From Halomonas shengliensis (GTDB lineage Bacteria; Pseudomonadota; Gammaproteobacteria; Pseudomonadales; Halomonadaceae), in assembly GCF_900104135.1 (NCBI RefSeq), contig NZ_FNIV01000003.1, positions 310,001 through 374,000 on the forward strand: a stretch of 64,000 bases of DNA, written 5' to 3'. A program made the position numbers and the translations under genes. The notes below the pieces were generated by a model. The model saw only the letters and a program-made list of their open reading frames with translations. It ran no database searches and was not told the origin of the DNA. Below are positions 8,564 to 17,651 of the stretch, one piece after another. Position 1 is the first letter of the stretch. Every line of letters begins with the position of its first letter.

Positions 8564-9268
8564 ATGGACACCATGCCCCTCGACACCCCGGCGTCCCGCG
8601 AGAACCTCGGGATCAGCGCCTACCATCGCCTGAAGAAGGACATCATCCGCAACGTCTTCAAGCCCGGCGAGAAGCTGCTGATGAGTCGCCTCAAGGAGCG
8701 CTACGACCTGGGCGTAGGCCCGCTGCGTGAGGCGCTCTCCCAGCTGGTGGCGGAACGCCTGGTGGTTGCGATCAGCCAGCGGGGCTTCCGCGTGGCACCG
8801 ATGTCGCTGGCCGAGCTGGCCGACCTCTACGACGCCCGGGCCCAGATCGAGGGGCTCCTGCTGGCGCTGGCCATCGAGCGCGGCGACGACAGCTGGGAGG
8901 CCGAGATCCTGGCCCGCGCCCACACCCTCTCCAAGGTGATGGAGGTCAACACTCCCGAGGAGCTGCTCGAGGTCTGGGACACCCGTCACCAGGCGTTTCA
9001 CAGTGCCATCGTCAGCGGCTGCGGCTCTCCCCACCTGCTGCAGATTCGCCAGAGTCTGTTCGATCAGGTGGAGCGCTATCGCCACCTGTGGCTGCGCGAG
9101 ACGGTGCTCTCCGAGGAGGCACTGGAGCGCAAGCGGCGCGAGCACGCCGCCCTGGTCGAGGTGATCCTGGCCCGCGACAGCGAGCGCGCCACCGCCATGA
9201 TGCGCGAGCATCTGATGACCCCGGTGCCGATCATCACCGAGGCCATGCGCCAGCAGGGGCTGACCTGA
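8564..9268 (+). CDS. GntR-family regulator, FCD subfamily
   Basis: This is a DNA-binding repressor-type regulator. The N-terminal winged helix (about residues 18-85) includes the recognition segment GVGPLREALSQLVAERLV. The C-terminal all-helical FCD effector domain covers about 92-222. The overall pattern recalls CsiR/GlaR-like members. A hairpin-poor 69-base gap separates it from the SulP gene; TATCAT at about 8531 could be its -10 box. A second in-frame Met lies at 8573. Its stop codon ends one base before the stop of convergent sugE. Its target genes cannot be told from here. Confidence 0.8.
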   Translation: MDTMPLDTPASRENLGISAYHRLKKDIIRNVFKPGEKLLMSRLKERYDLGVGPLREALSQLVAERLVVAISQRGFRVAPMSLAELADLYDARAQIEGLLLALAIERGDDSWEAEILARAHTLSKVMEVNTPEELLEVWDTRHQAFHSAIVSGCGSPHLLQIRQSLFDQVERYRHLWLRETVLSEEALERKRREHAALVEVILARDSERATAMMREHLMTPVPIITEAMRQQGLT

Positions 9269-9589
9269 TCACCCCGCCAGCTTGAGTCCGACCAGGCCCG
9301 CCAGCACCAGCACCAGGCTCGCCAGGCGCAGCGGCGAGGCGCTGTCGCCGTAGATCAGGATGCCCAGCAGCACGGTCCCCACGGCGCCGATGCCGACCCA
9401 CACCGCATAGGCGGTGCCCACCGGCAGTGTCTTCATCGCCTGGGCCAGCAGGTAGAAGCTGGCCAGCATCGTGGTCAGGGTGAACAGGCTCGGCCACAGC
9501 CGAGTGAAACCCTCCGTGGCCTTCATCCCCAGCGCCCAGGCCACCTCCAGCAGCCCCGCGATTACCAGCAGCGTCCAGGCCGTTGCCAT
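9269..9589 (-). CDS. sugE: Guanidinium exporter SugE/Gdx (SMR family)
   Basis: This is a dual-topology small multidrug resistance protein that exports guanidinium in exchange for protons. It has 106 residues and four membrane helices. The essential Glu of helix 1 is at about residue 15 in [12 protein letters not shown], and the helix-1 motif is that of the Gdx branch rather than EmrE. The start at 9589 gives the family's standard length; longer upstream frames run through the leader. A guanidine-II riboswitch sits in the leader, which supports the guanidinium substrate independently. The gene ends tail to tail with the GntR regulator. Confidence 0.92.
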   Translation of the reverse strand: MATAWTLLVIAGLLEVAWALGMKATEGFTRLWPSLFTLTTMLASFYLLAQAMKTLPVGTAYAVWVGIGAVGTVLLGILIYGDSASPLRLASLVLVLAGLVGLKLAG

Positions 9590-9610
9590 CGTCGTGCAGT
9601 CCCTGTTCCG

Positions 9611-9656
9611 GCGAGGCCGTCCCCGCAGCGTGGAAGGCAAGCCGGGTCGTCCCGAC
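9611..9656 (-). promoter_or_regulatory. Guanidine-II (mini-ykkC) riboswitch of sugE
   Basis: Read on the minus strand, two small GC-rich hairpins stand side by side. The first is GTCGGG-ACGA-CCCGGC (9656-9641). The second is GCGGGG-ACGG-CCTCGC (9626-9611). They are separated by 14 bases. Both loops fit the ACGR rule of the guanidine-II aptamer. The second hairpin lies about 20 bases before the sugE start, next to an AGGG ribosome-binding site, which fits translational control by guanidine. The motif was recognised by eye from loops and arrangement. Confidence 0.85.
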
Positions 9657-9753
9657 GCCATTTGCCGCTGAATCTGTCATGCTAGCGACATGAAGGCCTG
9701 CAAGGATGGCCAATGTGGAGTGCAACGGCAAGCCTCAACCCGGAGACCGCGTC

Positions 9754-9966
9754 ATGCCCCATATCCTGAGACTGTCCAGGGAGCTGGAAGCCCGCCTCGA
9801 GCGCCTCACCGAGGCCACCGGCCTTAGCCGCTCGGTGCTGATCGAACGCTGCCTCGAGGGCGGTGTCGCCGCCCTCGAGGCCGAGCTGCTGATGGAAGAC
9901 GCCCAGCCGACGCGCGCCGGCGCCAGCATCGACCAGCTGCTGCGCGAGAGCGGCCTGGGCGCCTGA
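9754..9966 (+). CDS. Small ribbon-helix-helix-like protein
   Basis: This gene makes a 70-residue protein. The N-terminal part (MPHILRLSRELEARLERL, then ATGLSRSVLIERCLEGGV) has the strand-helix-helix pattern of CopG/Arc-type DNA-binding proteins. The start at 9754 is preceded by GGAG at a good distance; an in-frame Met 48 bases upstream has no such site. No toxin gene accompanies it. It is divergent from the sugE leader. Either a small regulator or a solitary antitoxin would fit. Confidence 0.6.
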   Translation: MPHILRLSRELEARLERLTEATGLSRSVLIERCLEGGVAALEAELLMEDAQPTRAGASIDQLLRESGLGA

Positions 9967-9988
9967 CGGCGCCGGGAACGCTCGGCGC

Positions 9989-10933
9989 TCAGCCGGCCAC
10001 GGCGTCGCGGAAACGGCGCAGCGCCGCCAGGGAGCGTTCGGGGGTGGTGGGCCGAAGGCGAAGCGCCTGGCCCGGGAGGCACTGGGCCAGGCGCGACGCC
10101 GCAAGCGGCGTCAGCGCCCCCAGCCGCGGGTAGCCGCCGATGGTCTGGCGGTCGTTGAGCAGCGCGATGGGCTGGCCGTCGGGGGGCACCTGCACCGCCC
10201 CGAGCCCGATCCCCTCGGAGATCAGCGAGCCGATCCGGCAGGTCAGCCGGGGGCCGGTCAGCCGCACCCCCATGCGATCGGCACGGTCATCCACGCGCCA
10301 GGGGCGGTTGAAGGCGGCGAACAGGCTGTCACCGCTGAAATCCGCCACCTGCGCCCCGGGCAGCAGCGCCAGCGTCGCAGGCTCCGCGTAGTCGGGTCGC
10401 TCCCCTTCCGGCACTTCCTGCTTCGCGACTCGCCGGCCGGCATCGGCGCGCACCGCCAGGCGATCGCCGTCGGCGAGCTTGCTGCCACGGCCATCGAATC
10501 CGCCCAGCCCCTCGCGCACCACGCAGCTGACGCTGCCCAGCACCGGCTCGGCATGGAAGCCGCCCGCCACGGCCAGATAGGCGCGCAGGCCGTGGCGTGG
10601 CGAACCGAAGGTCAACCTCTGCCCTTCCCGCACCATCACGGTCTCCCACAGCGGCAAGGGGCTTCCCTCGAGGGTCGCCCCCAGATCGGCGCCGGCCACC
10701 GCGAGGGTCAGGTCACGCTCCGCCACCAGCGTCAGGCCACCGAAGGTGATCTCCAGCGCCGCTGTCCCCCAGGGATTGCCGGCCAGGCGGTTGGCCCAGG
10801 CCCAGCCGTGCAGGTCGGCCGGCCCGCCCTGGGTCACGCCCAGGCGGCGCACGCCGAACCGCCCGGCATCCTGCAGCAGCGCCAGGGGGCCGGCACGCTC
10901 GACGCGAAGCCCGATAACGGTATATTGACTCAT
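9989..10933 (-). CDS. pxpC: 5-oxoprolinase subunit PxpC (biotin-dependent carboxylase-like)
   Basis: This is one of three subunits of the prokaryotic ATP-dependent 5-oxoprolinase, which opens the ring of 5-oxoproline to give glutamate. The N-terminal segment GPLALLQDAGRFGVRRLGVTQGGPAD is diagnostic of this family (formerly called urea amidolyase-related or KipA-like). The length, 314 residues, is normal. Its start overlaps the pxpB stop by 4 bases. It is the last gene of pxpA-pxpB-pxpC. Confidence 0.9.
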   Translation of the reverse strand: MSQYTVIGLRVERAGPLALLQDAGRFGVRRLGVTQGGPADLHGWAWANRLAGNPWGTAALEITFGGLTLVAERDLTLAVAGADLGATLEGSPLPLWETVMVREGQRLTFGSPRHGLRAYLAVAGGFHAEPVLGSVSCVVREGLGGFDGRGSKLADGDRLAVRADAGRRVAKQEVPEGERPDYAEPATLALLPGAQVADFSGDSLFAAFNRPWRVDDRADRMGVRLTGPRLTCRIGSLISEGIGLGAVQVPPDGQPIALLNDRQTIGGYPRLGALTPLAASRLAQCLPGQALRLRPTTPERSLAALRRFRDAVAG

Positions 10934-11652
10934 GGAAGCGCCTCCATCGGCGTGGCATCACCGCCCTGGCGCTCGAAGGTGGCCCGATCCACCGCCACGA
11001 AACGGACCCTGTCGCCCACCCTGAGCAGGCTGAAGCCGTCACGGTCGCGATCGAAGAGGCGCGCGGCGGTACGCCCCAGCAGGTTCCAGCCACCCGGCGT
11101 GACCGCCGGGTAGGCGGCGGTCTGGCGGCCGGTGATGGCCACGCTGCCCCTCGGCACCTTCTGGCGCGGCGTGTCCAGGCGCGGTACCTCCAGGCGCTCG
11201 TCGAGCAGCCCCATGAAGGCGAAGCCGGGGGCGAAGCCCAGGGCGAAGACGCGGTAGTCGCGCCCGGCATGGCAGTCGATCACCGCCTGCACGCTCATGC
11301 CGGCATGCCGGGCGACCCGCTCGAGGTCAGGGCCGACGCTGGGGTCGTACCAGGTAGGCAACTCATGCACCTCCCCCGTGCCGACCGCCTCGTCGGGCTC
11401 GAGTGTGGCCAGCAGCGACTGCAGGCGCAGTCGAGCGGTGGCGGGCGCCAGGCGCAGCGGGTCGAACACCACCAGCAGGGTGGTATAGGAGGGCACCAGG
11501 TCCACCAGCGCCTCACCGAATTCCTCCTCACAGCGGCGCGCCAGCGCCCCGAGCCAGGCCAGGTTACCCTCGTCGATGCGATCGAAGAGGCGCACCATCC
11601 AGCCATCCAGGCCGGCGGACTCGATCCGCGGCAATCCGAGATACTGCCTCAT
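10930..11652 (-). CDS. pxpB: 5-oxoprolinase subunit PxpB (KipI-like)
   Basis: This 240-residue subunit works with PxpC. The segment [22 protein letters not shown] and the following [19 protein letters not shown] are hallmarks of the KipI/PxpB family, whose fold resembles cyclophilin. It overlaps pxpA upstream and pxpC downstream by 4 bases each, which indicates translational coupling and a complex made in fixed proportion. In Bacillus the relative KipI inhibits a sporulation kinase; the gene trio here favours the metabolic role. Confidence 0.9.
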   Translation of the reverse strand: MRQYLGLPRIESAGLDGWMVRLFDRIDEGNLAWLGALARRCEEEFGEALVDLVPSYTTLLVVFDPLRLAPATARLRLQSLLATLEPDEAVGTGEVHELPTWYDPSVGPDLERVARHAGMSVQAVIDCHAGRDYRVFALGFAPGFAFMGLLDERLEVPRLDTPRQKVPRGSVAITGRQTAAYPAVTPGGWNLLGRTAARLFDRDRDGFSLLRVGDRVRFVAVDRATFERQGGDATPMEALP

Positions 11653-12410
11653 GCGCTCGCCTCGAGACGGCTCAGTGCCTGGCGAATCGCCTTCACCGCG
11701 GCGATGGACTCCGGGTTGTCACCATGCACGCAGAGGGTGTCGGCGGTGAGCAGCAGCTCGCTGCCGTCGCTTGCCGTCAAGGGCTTGCCGGTGGCGATGC
11801 GCACCGCCTGGTCGACGATCACCTCGGGGTCATGGTGGACGGCGCCCATCTCGCGACGCGAGACCAGCCTGCCCTCACCATCGTAGGCGCGATCGGCGAA
11901 GGCCTCGAACCACAGGGTGACGCCCTGCGCCTCGGCCAGCTCGCGCACCGCCGAGGTGTCCCGGGTCGCCATGGTCATCAACGGCAGGGAGGGGTCGTAG
12001 GCCAGGATCGCTCGCATCACCGCGGTCATGATCTCGGGGTCGCGGGCCATGTCGTTGTAGAGGGCGCCGTGGGGCTTGACGTAGCTCACCGCAAGCCCCT
12101 CCGCCCGGCACACCCCGGAAAGGGCGCCGAGCTGGTAGAGCACCAGGTTCTCCACCTCCTCGGCGGAGCAAGCCAGGGAGCGCCGACCGAACCCCACCAT
12201 GTCCGGATAGGCGGGATGGGCACCGACCCGCACGCCGTGCCGGGCGGCGAGCCGAACCGTCATGCGGATCACGTCGGGGTCGGAGGCGTGGAAGCCGCAG
12301 GCGACGTTGGCCAGGTCGACATGGGGCATCACCTCATGGTCCATGCCCATCACCCAGGGACCGAAGCTCTCCCCCATGTCGGCATTGAGCAGCAAGGGAC
12401 ACGATGGCAT
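11649..12410 (-). CDS. pxpA: 5-oxoprolinase subunit PxpA (LamB/YcsF family)
   Basis: This subunit has the TIM-barrel-like LamB/YcsF fold. The N-terminus [12 protein letters not shown] and the segment [14 protein letters not shown] (with conserved His and Asp) identify the family. The start at 12410 was chosen because CAGGAGA precedes it; the frame continues 14 codons further without a site. It gives 253 residues, close to the usual ~245. It heads the pxpABC operon and is divergent from the TRAP transporter genes. Confidence 0.9.
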   Translation of the reverse strand: MPSCPLLLNADMGESFGPWVMGMDHEVMPHVDLANVACGFHASDPDVIRMTVRLAARHGVRVGAHPAYPDMVGFGRRSLACSAEEVENLVLYQLGALSGVCRAEGLAVSYVKPHGALYNDMARDPEIMTAVMRAILAYDPSLPLMTMATRDTSAVRELAEAQGVTLWFEAFADRAYDGEGRLVSRREMGAVHHDPEVIVDQAVRIATGKPLTASDGSELLLTADTLCVHGDNPESIAAVKAIRQALSRLEASA

Positions 12411-12439
12411 GGGTCTCTCCTGATCGAAATGTCCAAATG

Positions 12440-12500
12440 AATTTATCAACAATTTATCGATAACACATCATCCATTCGTCTAGTTAACGTTGACGAAGAT
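12440..12500. promoter_or_regulatory. Candidate operator in the pxpA/dctP divergent region
   Basis: The 200-base gap between divergent pxpA and dctP is AT-rich around 12440-12500. It holds two ATTTATC repeats (12440 and 12451) and an imperfect palindrome centred on GTTAAC (TCGTC...GACGA, 12476-12496). It is a plausible binding region for the MarR-like regulator encoded at the end of the dct genes. This is inference from position and symmetry only. Confidence 0.35.
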
Positions 12501-12610
12501 AACAGGACCCGCCTAACCTCGCCCCATCGTCAACGGCTACACTCAGAGCGTAGTCGGTGACATTCGACACGTGACCCGCACAACAACGAACACTCAACGA
12601 GGACCTTTCG

Positions 12611-13615
12611 ATGCCTGCGATCCAATCCCGTCTTCCCCACCTGGTCAGCGCCGCGGCCCTGGGCGCCAGCCTGGCCACCCTCTCCTCGGGCGTCGTCGCC
12701 GCCACCGAGTGGGACATGCCGACGCCCTACGGCGATCGCACCTTCCACACCGTGAACATCCGCGAGTTCGCCGACGACGTGCGCGAGGCCACCGATGGTG
12801 AGCTGGACATCACCGTGCACTCCAACGGCTCGCTGATCGGCCACGCCGAGATCAAGAACTCGGTGCGCCGGGGCATCGTGCCCATGGGCGAGCTGATCAT
12901 GTCGCGTCTCGCCAACGAGAACCCCATCTTCGAGGTGGACTCGGTGCCTTACCTTGCCTCCAGCTACGAGGAAGCCTGGGAGCTGTGGGAGGCCTCGCGG
13001 GAGATCATCGCCGAGGAGCTCGAGCAGCAGGGGCTGCGGCTGCTGTTCGCCGTCCCCTGGCCGCCCCAGGGCATCTACACCAACCAGGAGATCGATAGCG
13101 GTGATGACCTCAGGAACCTGAGCATGCGTGCCTACAACACCGCCAGCGAGCGCATCGCCCAGCTGGTCGGCGCGGTGCCCACCCAGGTGGAGGTCCCCGA
13201 CATCCCTACCGCCTTCAGCACCGGGCGCGTCGAGGCGATGATCACCTCGCCGGCCACCGGCGCCGACACCAAGGCGTGGGACTATCTGAGTCACTTCAAC
13301 CATGCCCAGCTGTGGTTGCCCAAGAACATGATCATCGTCAGCGAGCGTGCCTTCTCGCGCCTCGATGAGGCCAGCCAGCAGGCGCTGCTGGACGCCGCCG
13401 CCGAGGCCGAGACCCGCGGCTGGGAGATGAGCCGCCAGGAGACCGACGACGCCATCGCGGTGCTCGAGGAGAACGGCATCGTGGTCAGCGAACCGAGCGA
13501 GGCGCTGGCCGAGAAGCTTCGCGAGGTGGGCGAGACCATGACCCAGGAGTGGGTCGAGCGTGCCGGCGAGCAGGGTCAGACCATCCTCGAGGCCTACCGC
13601 AACGCCGGGGAGTGA
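12611..13615 (+). CDS. TRAP transporter substrate-binding protein (DctP family)
   Basis: This periplasmic binding protein of a tripartite ATP-independent importer delivers an organic acid to the membrane subunits. A signal peptide is visible (residues 1 to about 31, ending VVAATEW). The DctP fold is indicated by IPTAFSTGRVEAMITSP, the conserved region around the Arg that pairs with the carboxylate of the substrate. The length, 334 residues, is typical. The adjacent pxp operon suggests 5-oxoproline or a related acid as substrate, but this is inference. Confidence 0.88.
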   Translation: MPAIQSRLPHLVSAAALGASLATLSSGVVAATEWDMPTPYGDRTFHTVNIREFADDVREATDGELDITVHSNGSLIGHAEIKNSVRRGIVPMGELIMSRLANENPIFEVDSVPYLASSYEEAWELWEASREIIAEELEQQGLRLLFAVPWPPQGIYTNQEIDSGDDLRNLSMRAYNTASERIAQLVGAVPTQVEVPDIPTAFSTGRVEAMITSPATGADTKAWDYLSHFNHAQLWLPKNMIIVSERAFSRLDEASQQALLDAAAEAETRGWEMSRQETDDAIAVLEENGIVVSEPSEALAEKLREVGETMTQEWVERAGEQGQTILEAYRNAGE

Positions 13616-13679
13616 TCCCGGCCCGACCGCCCCGGCCACTCCGGCCGGGGTGCTACCGACTCACCCTCGGGACCCGCTC

Positions 13680-14231
13680 ATGACCTACCGACTCCGCCCC
13701 CTCTATCACCTCGGCGGCTACCTGGCCGCGGCCTGCCTGAGCCTGATCTGCCTACTGATCACCGCCCAGATCCTCGGGCGCATCGTCGACCAGGTGGCCA
13801 CCTGGGTCGGCGGCAACCGCATCGGCCTGGCGATCCCCGGCCTCGCCGAGATCTCCGGCTTCCTGCTGGTCGGCGCCAGCTTCCTGGGCCTGGCCTACAC
13901 CTTCGTGCATGGCGGCCATATCCGCGTCACCCTGCTGATCGGCCAGCTGCCCCCCGCGCTGCGCGCCTGGGTCGAGGTCTTCTGCCTCGCCATCGCGCTC
14001 ACGCTGTGCCTCTACCTGGCGTGGAACCTCTACTGGCTGCTGGCCGACAGCATCGCCTTCAACGAGAGCTCCTATGGGCTGGTCAGCATCCCGCTGTGGA
14101 TCCCCCAGTCGGCGATGCTCACCGGGGTGGTCCTGTTCTGCCTAGCGCTGGCGGAGGGGCTCTGGCAGACGCTGGTCGCCGCCATCCGTGATCCGCACGC
14201 CTTCACCATCGACGACAGCGGCCACGAGTGA
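13680..14231 (+). CDS. TRAP transporter small permease (DctQ family)
   Basis: This is a four-helix membrane subunit of the TRAP importer, 183 residues. The signature FLLVGASFLGLAYTFVHGGHIRV (helix 2 to 3) is characteristic of DctQ proteins. The start at 13680 was chosen because the open frame upstream overlaps the end of dctP and reads non-hydrophobic sequence. It is followed after 15 bases by the large permease. Confidence 0.88.
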   Translation: MTYRLRPLYHLGGYLAAACLSLICLLITAQILGRIVDQVATWVGGNRIGLAIPGLAEISGFLLVGASFLGLAYTFVHGGHIRVTLLIGQLPPALRAWVEVFCLAIALTLCLYLAWNLYWLLADSIAFNESSYGLVSIPLWIPQSAMLTGVVLFCLALAEGLWQTLVAAIRDPHAFTIDDSGHE

Positions 14232-14246
14232 GCCCGGAGACCTGAC

Positions 14247-15542
14247 ATGCTGACCATGATGCTCGTACTCTTCGGCGCCCTGCTGCTGCTGCTCGGCAGC
14301 GGTGTCTGGGTCGCCTTCTCGCTGCTGGGGCTTGGCTGGCTAGGCCTCTCCCAGTTCTCCTCGGTGCCCACCGGCAGCGTGATGGCGTCCGATATCTGGG
14401 GCTCCAGCTACAGCTGGGAGCTGACCGCCCTGCCGATGTTCATCTGGATGGGCGAGATCCTGTTCCGCTCACGCCTGGCTGACGACATGTTCACCGGGCT
14501 CTCGCCCTGGATGCAGCGCATCCCGGGCCGCCTGCTGCACACCAACGTGGTGGGCTGCGGCCTGTTCGCCGCCGTCTCCGGCTCCTCGGCCGCCACCTGC
14601 GCCACCATGGGCAAGATGAGCATCCCCGAGCTGACCCGGCGCGGCTACGACGAGAAGCTGGTGATCGGCACCCTGGCGGGCTCCGCCACCCTGGGCCTGC
14701 TGATCCCGCCATCGATCATCCTGATCGTCTATGGCGTGGCCACCGACCAGTCCATCGCCCGCCTGTTCATGGCCGGCATCCTGCCCGGGCTGCTGCTGAT
14801 CTCGCTGTTCGCCCTCTACCTGATGCTGTGGTCCTGGCGCTATCCCGACAAGGTACCCCCCGCCGAGGATCGCCTGCCGCTGGCCGAGAAGCTGCGCCGC
14901 GCCCGGCGCCTGATCCCGATGCTGGCGCTGATCGTCGGCGTCATCGGTTCGATCTATGCCGGCCTGGCCTCCCCCACCGAGGCGGCCGCCGTGGGGATGG
15001 TGCTGTCGCTGCTGCTGGCGCGCCTGCAGGGCAACATGAACCGCGCTACCTTCCGCGACGCCCTGCTGGGAGCGGTGCGCACCTCCACCATGATCGCCTT
15101 CATCCTGGCCGGCGCCTCCTTCCTCACCGCCGCCATGGGCTTCACCGGGCTGCCCAGCGACCTGGCCGCCTGGATCGGCACACTCGGCCTCTCGCCCTGG
15201 ATGCTGATCATGGCGCTGACGCTGTTCTTCATCCTGCTGGGCTGCTTCCTGGATGGCATCTCGGTGGTGGTGCTCACCACCTCCATCATGCTGCCCATGG
15301 TGGAGGCGGCGGGCATCGACCTGATCTGGTTCGGCATCTACCTGGTCATCGTGGTGGAGATGTCCCAGATCACCCCCCCGGTGGGCTTCAACCTCTTCGT
15401 GCTGCAGGGGATGACGGGGCGCAACATCCTCTCCATCGCCTGGGCCGCCCTGCCCTTCTTCTTCCTGATGATGCTGGGGGTGATCCTGATCTGGCTGTTC
15501 CCGGGGATCGCCACCTGGCTGCCCCAGGCCATGGCCAACTGA
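14247..15542 (+). CDS. TRAP transporter large permease (DctM family)
   Basis: This is the transport channel subunit, 431 residues, with about 12-13 membrane segments and two repeats. The family signatures VSGSSAATCATMG and GLLIPPSIILIVYGVAT are present, as is the C-terminal ITPPVGFNLFVLQG. GGAG lies 8 bases before the start. It takes the substrate handed over by DctP, driven by a sodium gradient, which suits a halophile. Confidence 0.92.
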   Translation: MLTMMLVLFGALLLLLGSGVWVAFSLLGLGWLGLSQFSSVPTGSVMASDIWGSSYSWELTALPMFIWMGEILFRSRLADDMFTGLSPWMQRIPGRLLHTNVVGCGLFAAVSGSSAATCATMGKMSIPELTRRGYDEKLVIGTLAGSATLGLLIPPSIILIVYGVATDQSIARLFMAGILPGLLLISLFALYLMLWSWRYPDKVPPAEDRLPLAEKLRRARRLIPMLALIVGVIGSIYAGLASPTEAAAVGMVLSLLLARLQGNMNRATFRDALLGAVRTSTMIAFILAGASFLTAAMGFTGLPSDLAAWIGTLGLSPWMLIMALTLFFILLGCFLDGISVVVLTTSIMLPMVEAAGIDLIWFGIYLVIVVEMSQITPPVGFNLFVLQGMTGRNILSIAWAALPFFFLMMLGVILIWLFPGIATWLPQAMAN

Positions 15543-15575
15543 CCTACCCACAATGACCGAGGAGCGTGACTACCG

Positions 15576-16109
15576 ATGGACACGGAACGCCGCACCACCA
15601 AGGGGGCCTCTCGGGGCCCCATCGTCTCCTCCGCCCACCTCTCCCATCGCGCCCAGGAGCAGTCGGAGTTCGAGTTCGGGCTGATCATCGCCTCCCACGC
15701 CTTCACCCGCTGGATGGTGCGCTGCATGACCGCGGCGGGCTATCCGGAGCTCGGCCCGCTGGACGTACTGGTGCTGCATAGCGTCAACCATCGCGAGCGC
15801 GCCAAGCGGCTCTCCGACATCTGCCTGGTACTCAATGTCGAGGACAGCCACACCGTGACCTATGCGCTCAAGAAGCTCACCAAGCTCGGGCTGGTTCACG
15901 GCGAGAAGCGCGGCAAGGAGACCTTCTTCCACACCACCGAGGAGGGGCGCAGCACCTGCCAGCGCTACGCCGAGATCCGCGAGGACTGCCTGATCGAATC
16001 GCTCTCCTCGCTGGGGATCGAACCCGAGGAGACCAGCCGTCTGGCGGGCATGCTGCGGGCGATGTCGGGCATCTACGACCAGGCCGCCCGGGCGGCGGCG
16101 TCGCTGTAG
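15576..16109 (+). CDS. MarR-like winged-helix regulator
   Basis: This gene makes a 177-residue DNA-binding protein. A winged helix runs over about residues 50-125, with the helix-turn-helix in KRLSDICLVLNVEDSHTVTYALKKL followed by the wing GLVHGEKRGKETFFHTT. It follows the TRAP genes after 33 bases and has an AGGAG site, so it is probably co-transcribed. The likely job is control of the TRAP/pxp divergon. It belongs to a less-studied MarR-related group. Confidence 0.75.
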   Translation: MDTERRTTKGASRGPIVSSAHLSHRAQEQSEFEFGLIIASHAFTRWMVRCMTAAGYPELGPLDVLVLHSVNHRERAKRLSDICLVLNVEDSHTVTYALKKLTKLGLVHGEKRGKETFFHTTEEGRSTCQRYAEIREDCLIESLSSLGIEPEETSRLAGMLRAMSGIYDQAARAAASL

Positions 16110-16125
16110 CTCGTATCAGGCGGGC

Positions 16126-16926
16126 TCAGGCCGCCTCGCGGGCAAAGAGGCGCCGCGCCCGCCACAGGCTGACCATGAAGAGCAGGAAGCTGGTGGCCAT
16201 GGCGGCCGCCAGGGAGAGCGCGAACACCAGCATCCCGGGCAGTTGCCCCACGCCCAGGTAGCTCATTGCACAGAACGCCAGCAGGCTCAGCATCCCCCGC
16301 TGGGTCATGCTCACCGTCATGCGCGCCACCTCGGCGCCGTAGCGCTCATGGAGCGCCCAGGCGATGGTCAGGATGCCGGCGGGAAATCCCAGGATGACGC
16401 CGGAGACCCCGGGCCCCGCCCGGGCGGCGAGCGTCGTCGCCAGGCTCACCAGTCCGCCGGCGAGCAGGCCGCGCAGCAGCAGGTCGAGCCAGCCCGAGCT
16501 CGCCACCACCACCGGCTGCCCCAGGCGCAGCCAGCGATTGATCCCCTCGGCCAGCACCAGCAGCGCCAGGTAGGCACCCAGCGCGCCCGCCAGGCCTCCG
16601 GGCAGGAAAGTGAACAGCAGCGCCGCCGGCACCCACAGCAGGCTGGCAAGCCCCAGGCTCCTGAGCGCCGAGAGCCGGCCTGCGGTCATCACGAAGCACA
16701 CCGTGAACAGCAGCGTGGCCGCAAGCGCATGCAGCGTGGAGAGCACCGCCTCCTGCACGAAGGCCGGGGGCTGCTCGCGCAGCATGAAGAAGTAGCCGGG
16801 CCCCAGGATCACCGGGGTGCCGGCCAGTATCCCGCCCAGGCGCGGCCCCACCCGGGCCACCGCCAGGGCGACGAGGATGACGATGGCGGCGGTGGCCAGC
16901 AGCTTGAAGAGTATCGGCGACAGCAT
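16126..16926 (-). CDS. Uncharacterised polytopic membrane protein with internal repeat
   Basis: I do not recognise the family. The 266-residue protein is almost entirely hydrophobic, with about eight membrane segments. Two similar motifs, about 145 residues apart, suggest an internal duplication: VGPRLGGILAGTPVIL near residue 25 and AGPGVSGVILGFPAGIL near 170. Such two-repeat architecture is typical of small transporters. It is convergent with the MarR gene, and the RES/Xre genes lie upstream on the same strand. Confidence 0.6.
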   Translation of the reverse strand: MLSPILFKLLATAAIVILVALAVARVGPRLGGILAGTPVILGPGYFFMLREQPPAFVQEAVLSTLHALAATLLFTVCFVMTAGRLSALRSLGLASLLWVPAALLFTFLPGGLAGALGAYLALLVLAEGINRWLRLGQPVVVASSGWLDLLLRGLLAGGLVSLATTLAARAGPGVSGVILGFPAGILTIAWALHERYGAEVARMTVSMTQRGMLSLLAFCAMSYLGVGQLPGMLVFALSLAAAMATSFLLFMVSLWRARRLFAREAA

Positions 16927-16958
16927 CGGGGCTCCCGTTCAGGGCATGAAGCGTCGGT

Positions 16959-17651
16959 TCAGGGGGTAGAGAGCCGGTTGACGGCGGTGATGGCGTCATT
17001 CCAGACCATCTCGTAGTGGGCGGTCTGGACCATGGCGATCACCGGCCGCGGGGTCATCAGCGCCCAGGCCATGGCACCGGGGCGGCGTACCGAGCGGTAG
17101 CGAAGCCCCGGCAGGCCGGCGTGCTTCACCGACCGGCCGAGGGCCCGGGCCGCCGAGAGGTCATCGGAGTCATACACCGGGTGCGTGGCGGGTACCGCCA
17201 GGCCATCCAGCATGCCCGTCTCGTGGAATCGACCCCTCAGGCCCCGAAACACGAAACGCTCAAAGTTAAGCCCCGGCACATTGCGCCAGTACGCCTCCTG
17301 GTGATAGCGCACCTCGGCGAGCGCGGTCTCCATGACATCCGCGATATACAGTACCCCATACGCCCCCGCGCTGAAGCGCGAGCCTGCCGGATTGACGCGA
17401 GTGAAGGGCGCCACGGCATAGGAGCAGCCCGGAATGCCGAAGGGGATCTCCTCGCGGGACACCAGTCCCATATCGCCGACCTGGGCTCGCAGACGCGGGT
17501 TGGTCAGCGCCTGGAGCTCATGCAGCATCGCGAACTCGTCGGCACTGGCGACATCGTCGAAGAGGTCGATGGGCGGGTACTTGGAATTGACCAGACGATA
17601 GCCCTGTCGCTCTCCGGCGGGAAGGGAGGGCAGCGACGCCAGCGCTACCAC
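16959..17651 (-). CDS. RES-domain toxin (NAD+-consuming)
   Basis: This is the toxin of a RES/Xre type II pair; characterised relatives degrade NAD+. The family residues can be seen in order: Arg in GYRLVNSKYPP (about 18), Glu in DVMETALAEVRYH and Ser in LRYRSVRRPGA. The length, 230 residues, is at the upper end for the family. Its start lies inside the end of the antitoxin gene (7-base overlap), the usual antitoxin-then-toxin order. It seems intact. Confidence 0.85.
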   Translation of the reverse strand: MVALASLPSLPAGERQGYRLVNSKYPPIDLFDDVASADEFAMLHELQALTNPRLRAQVGDMGLVSREEIPFGIPGCSYAVAPFTRVNPAGSRFSAGAYGVLYIADVMETALAEVRYHQEAYWRNVPGLNFERFVFRGLRGRFHETGMLDGLAVPATHPVYDSDDLSAARALGRSVKHAGLPGLRYRSVRRPGAMAWALMTPRPVIAMVQTAHYEMVWNDAITAVNRLSTP

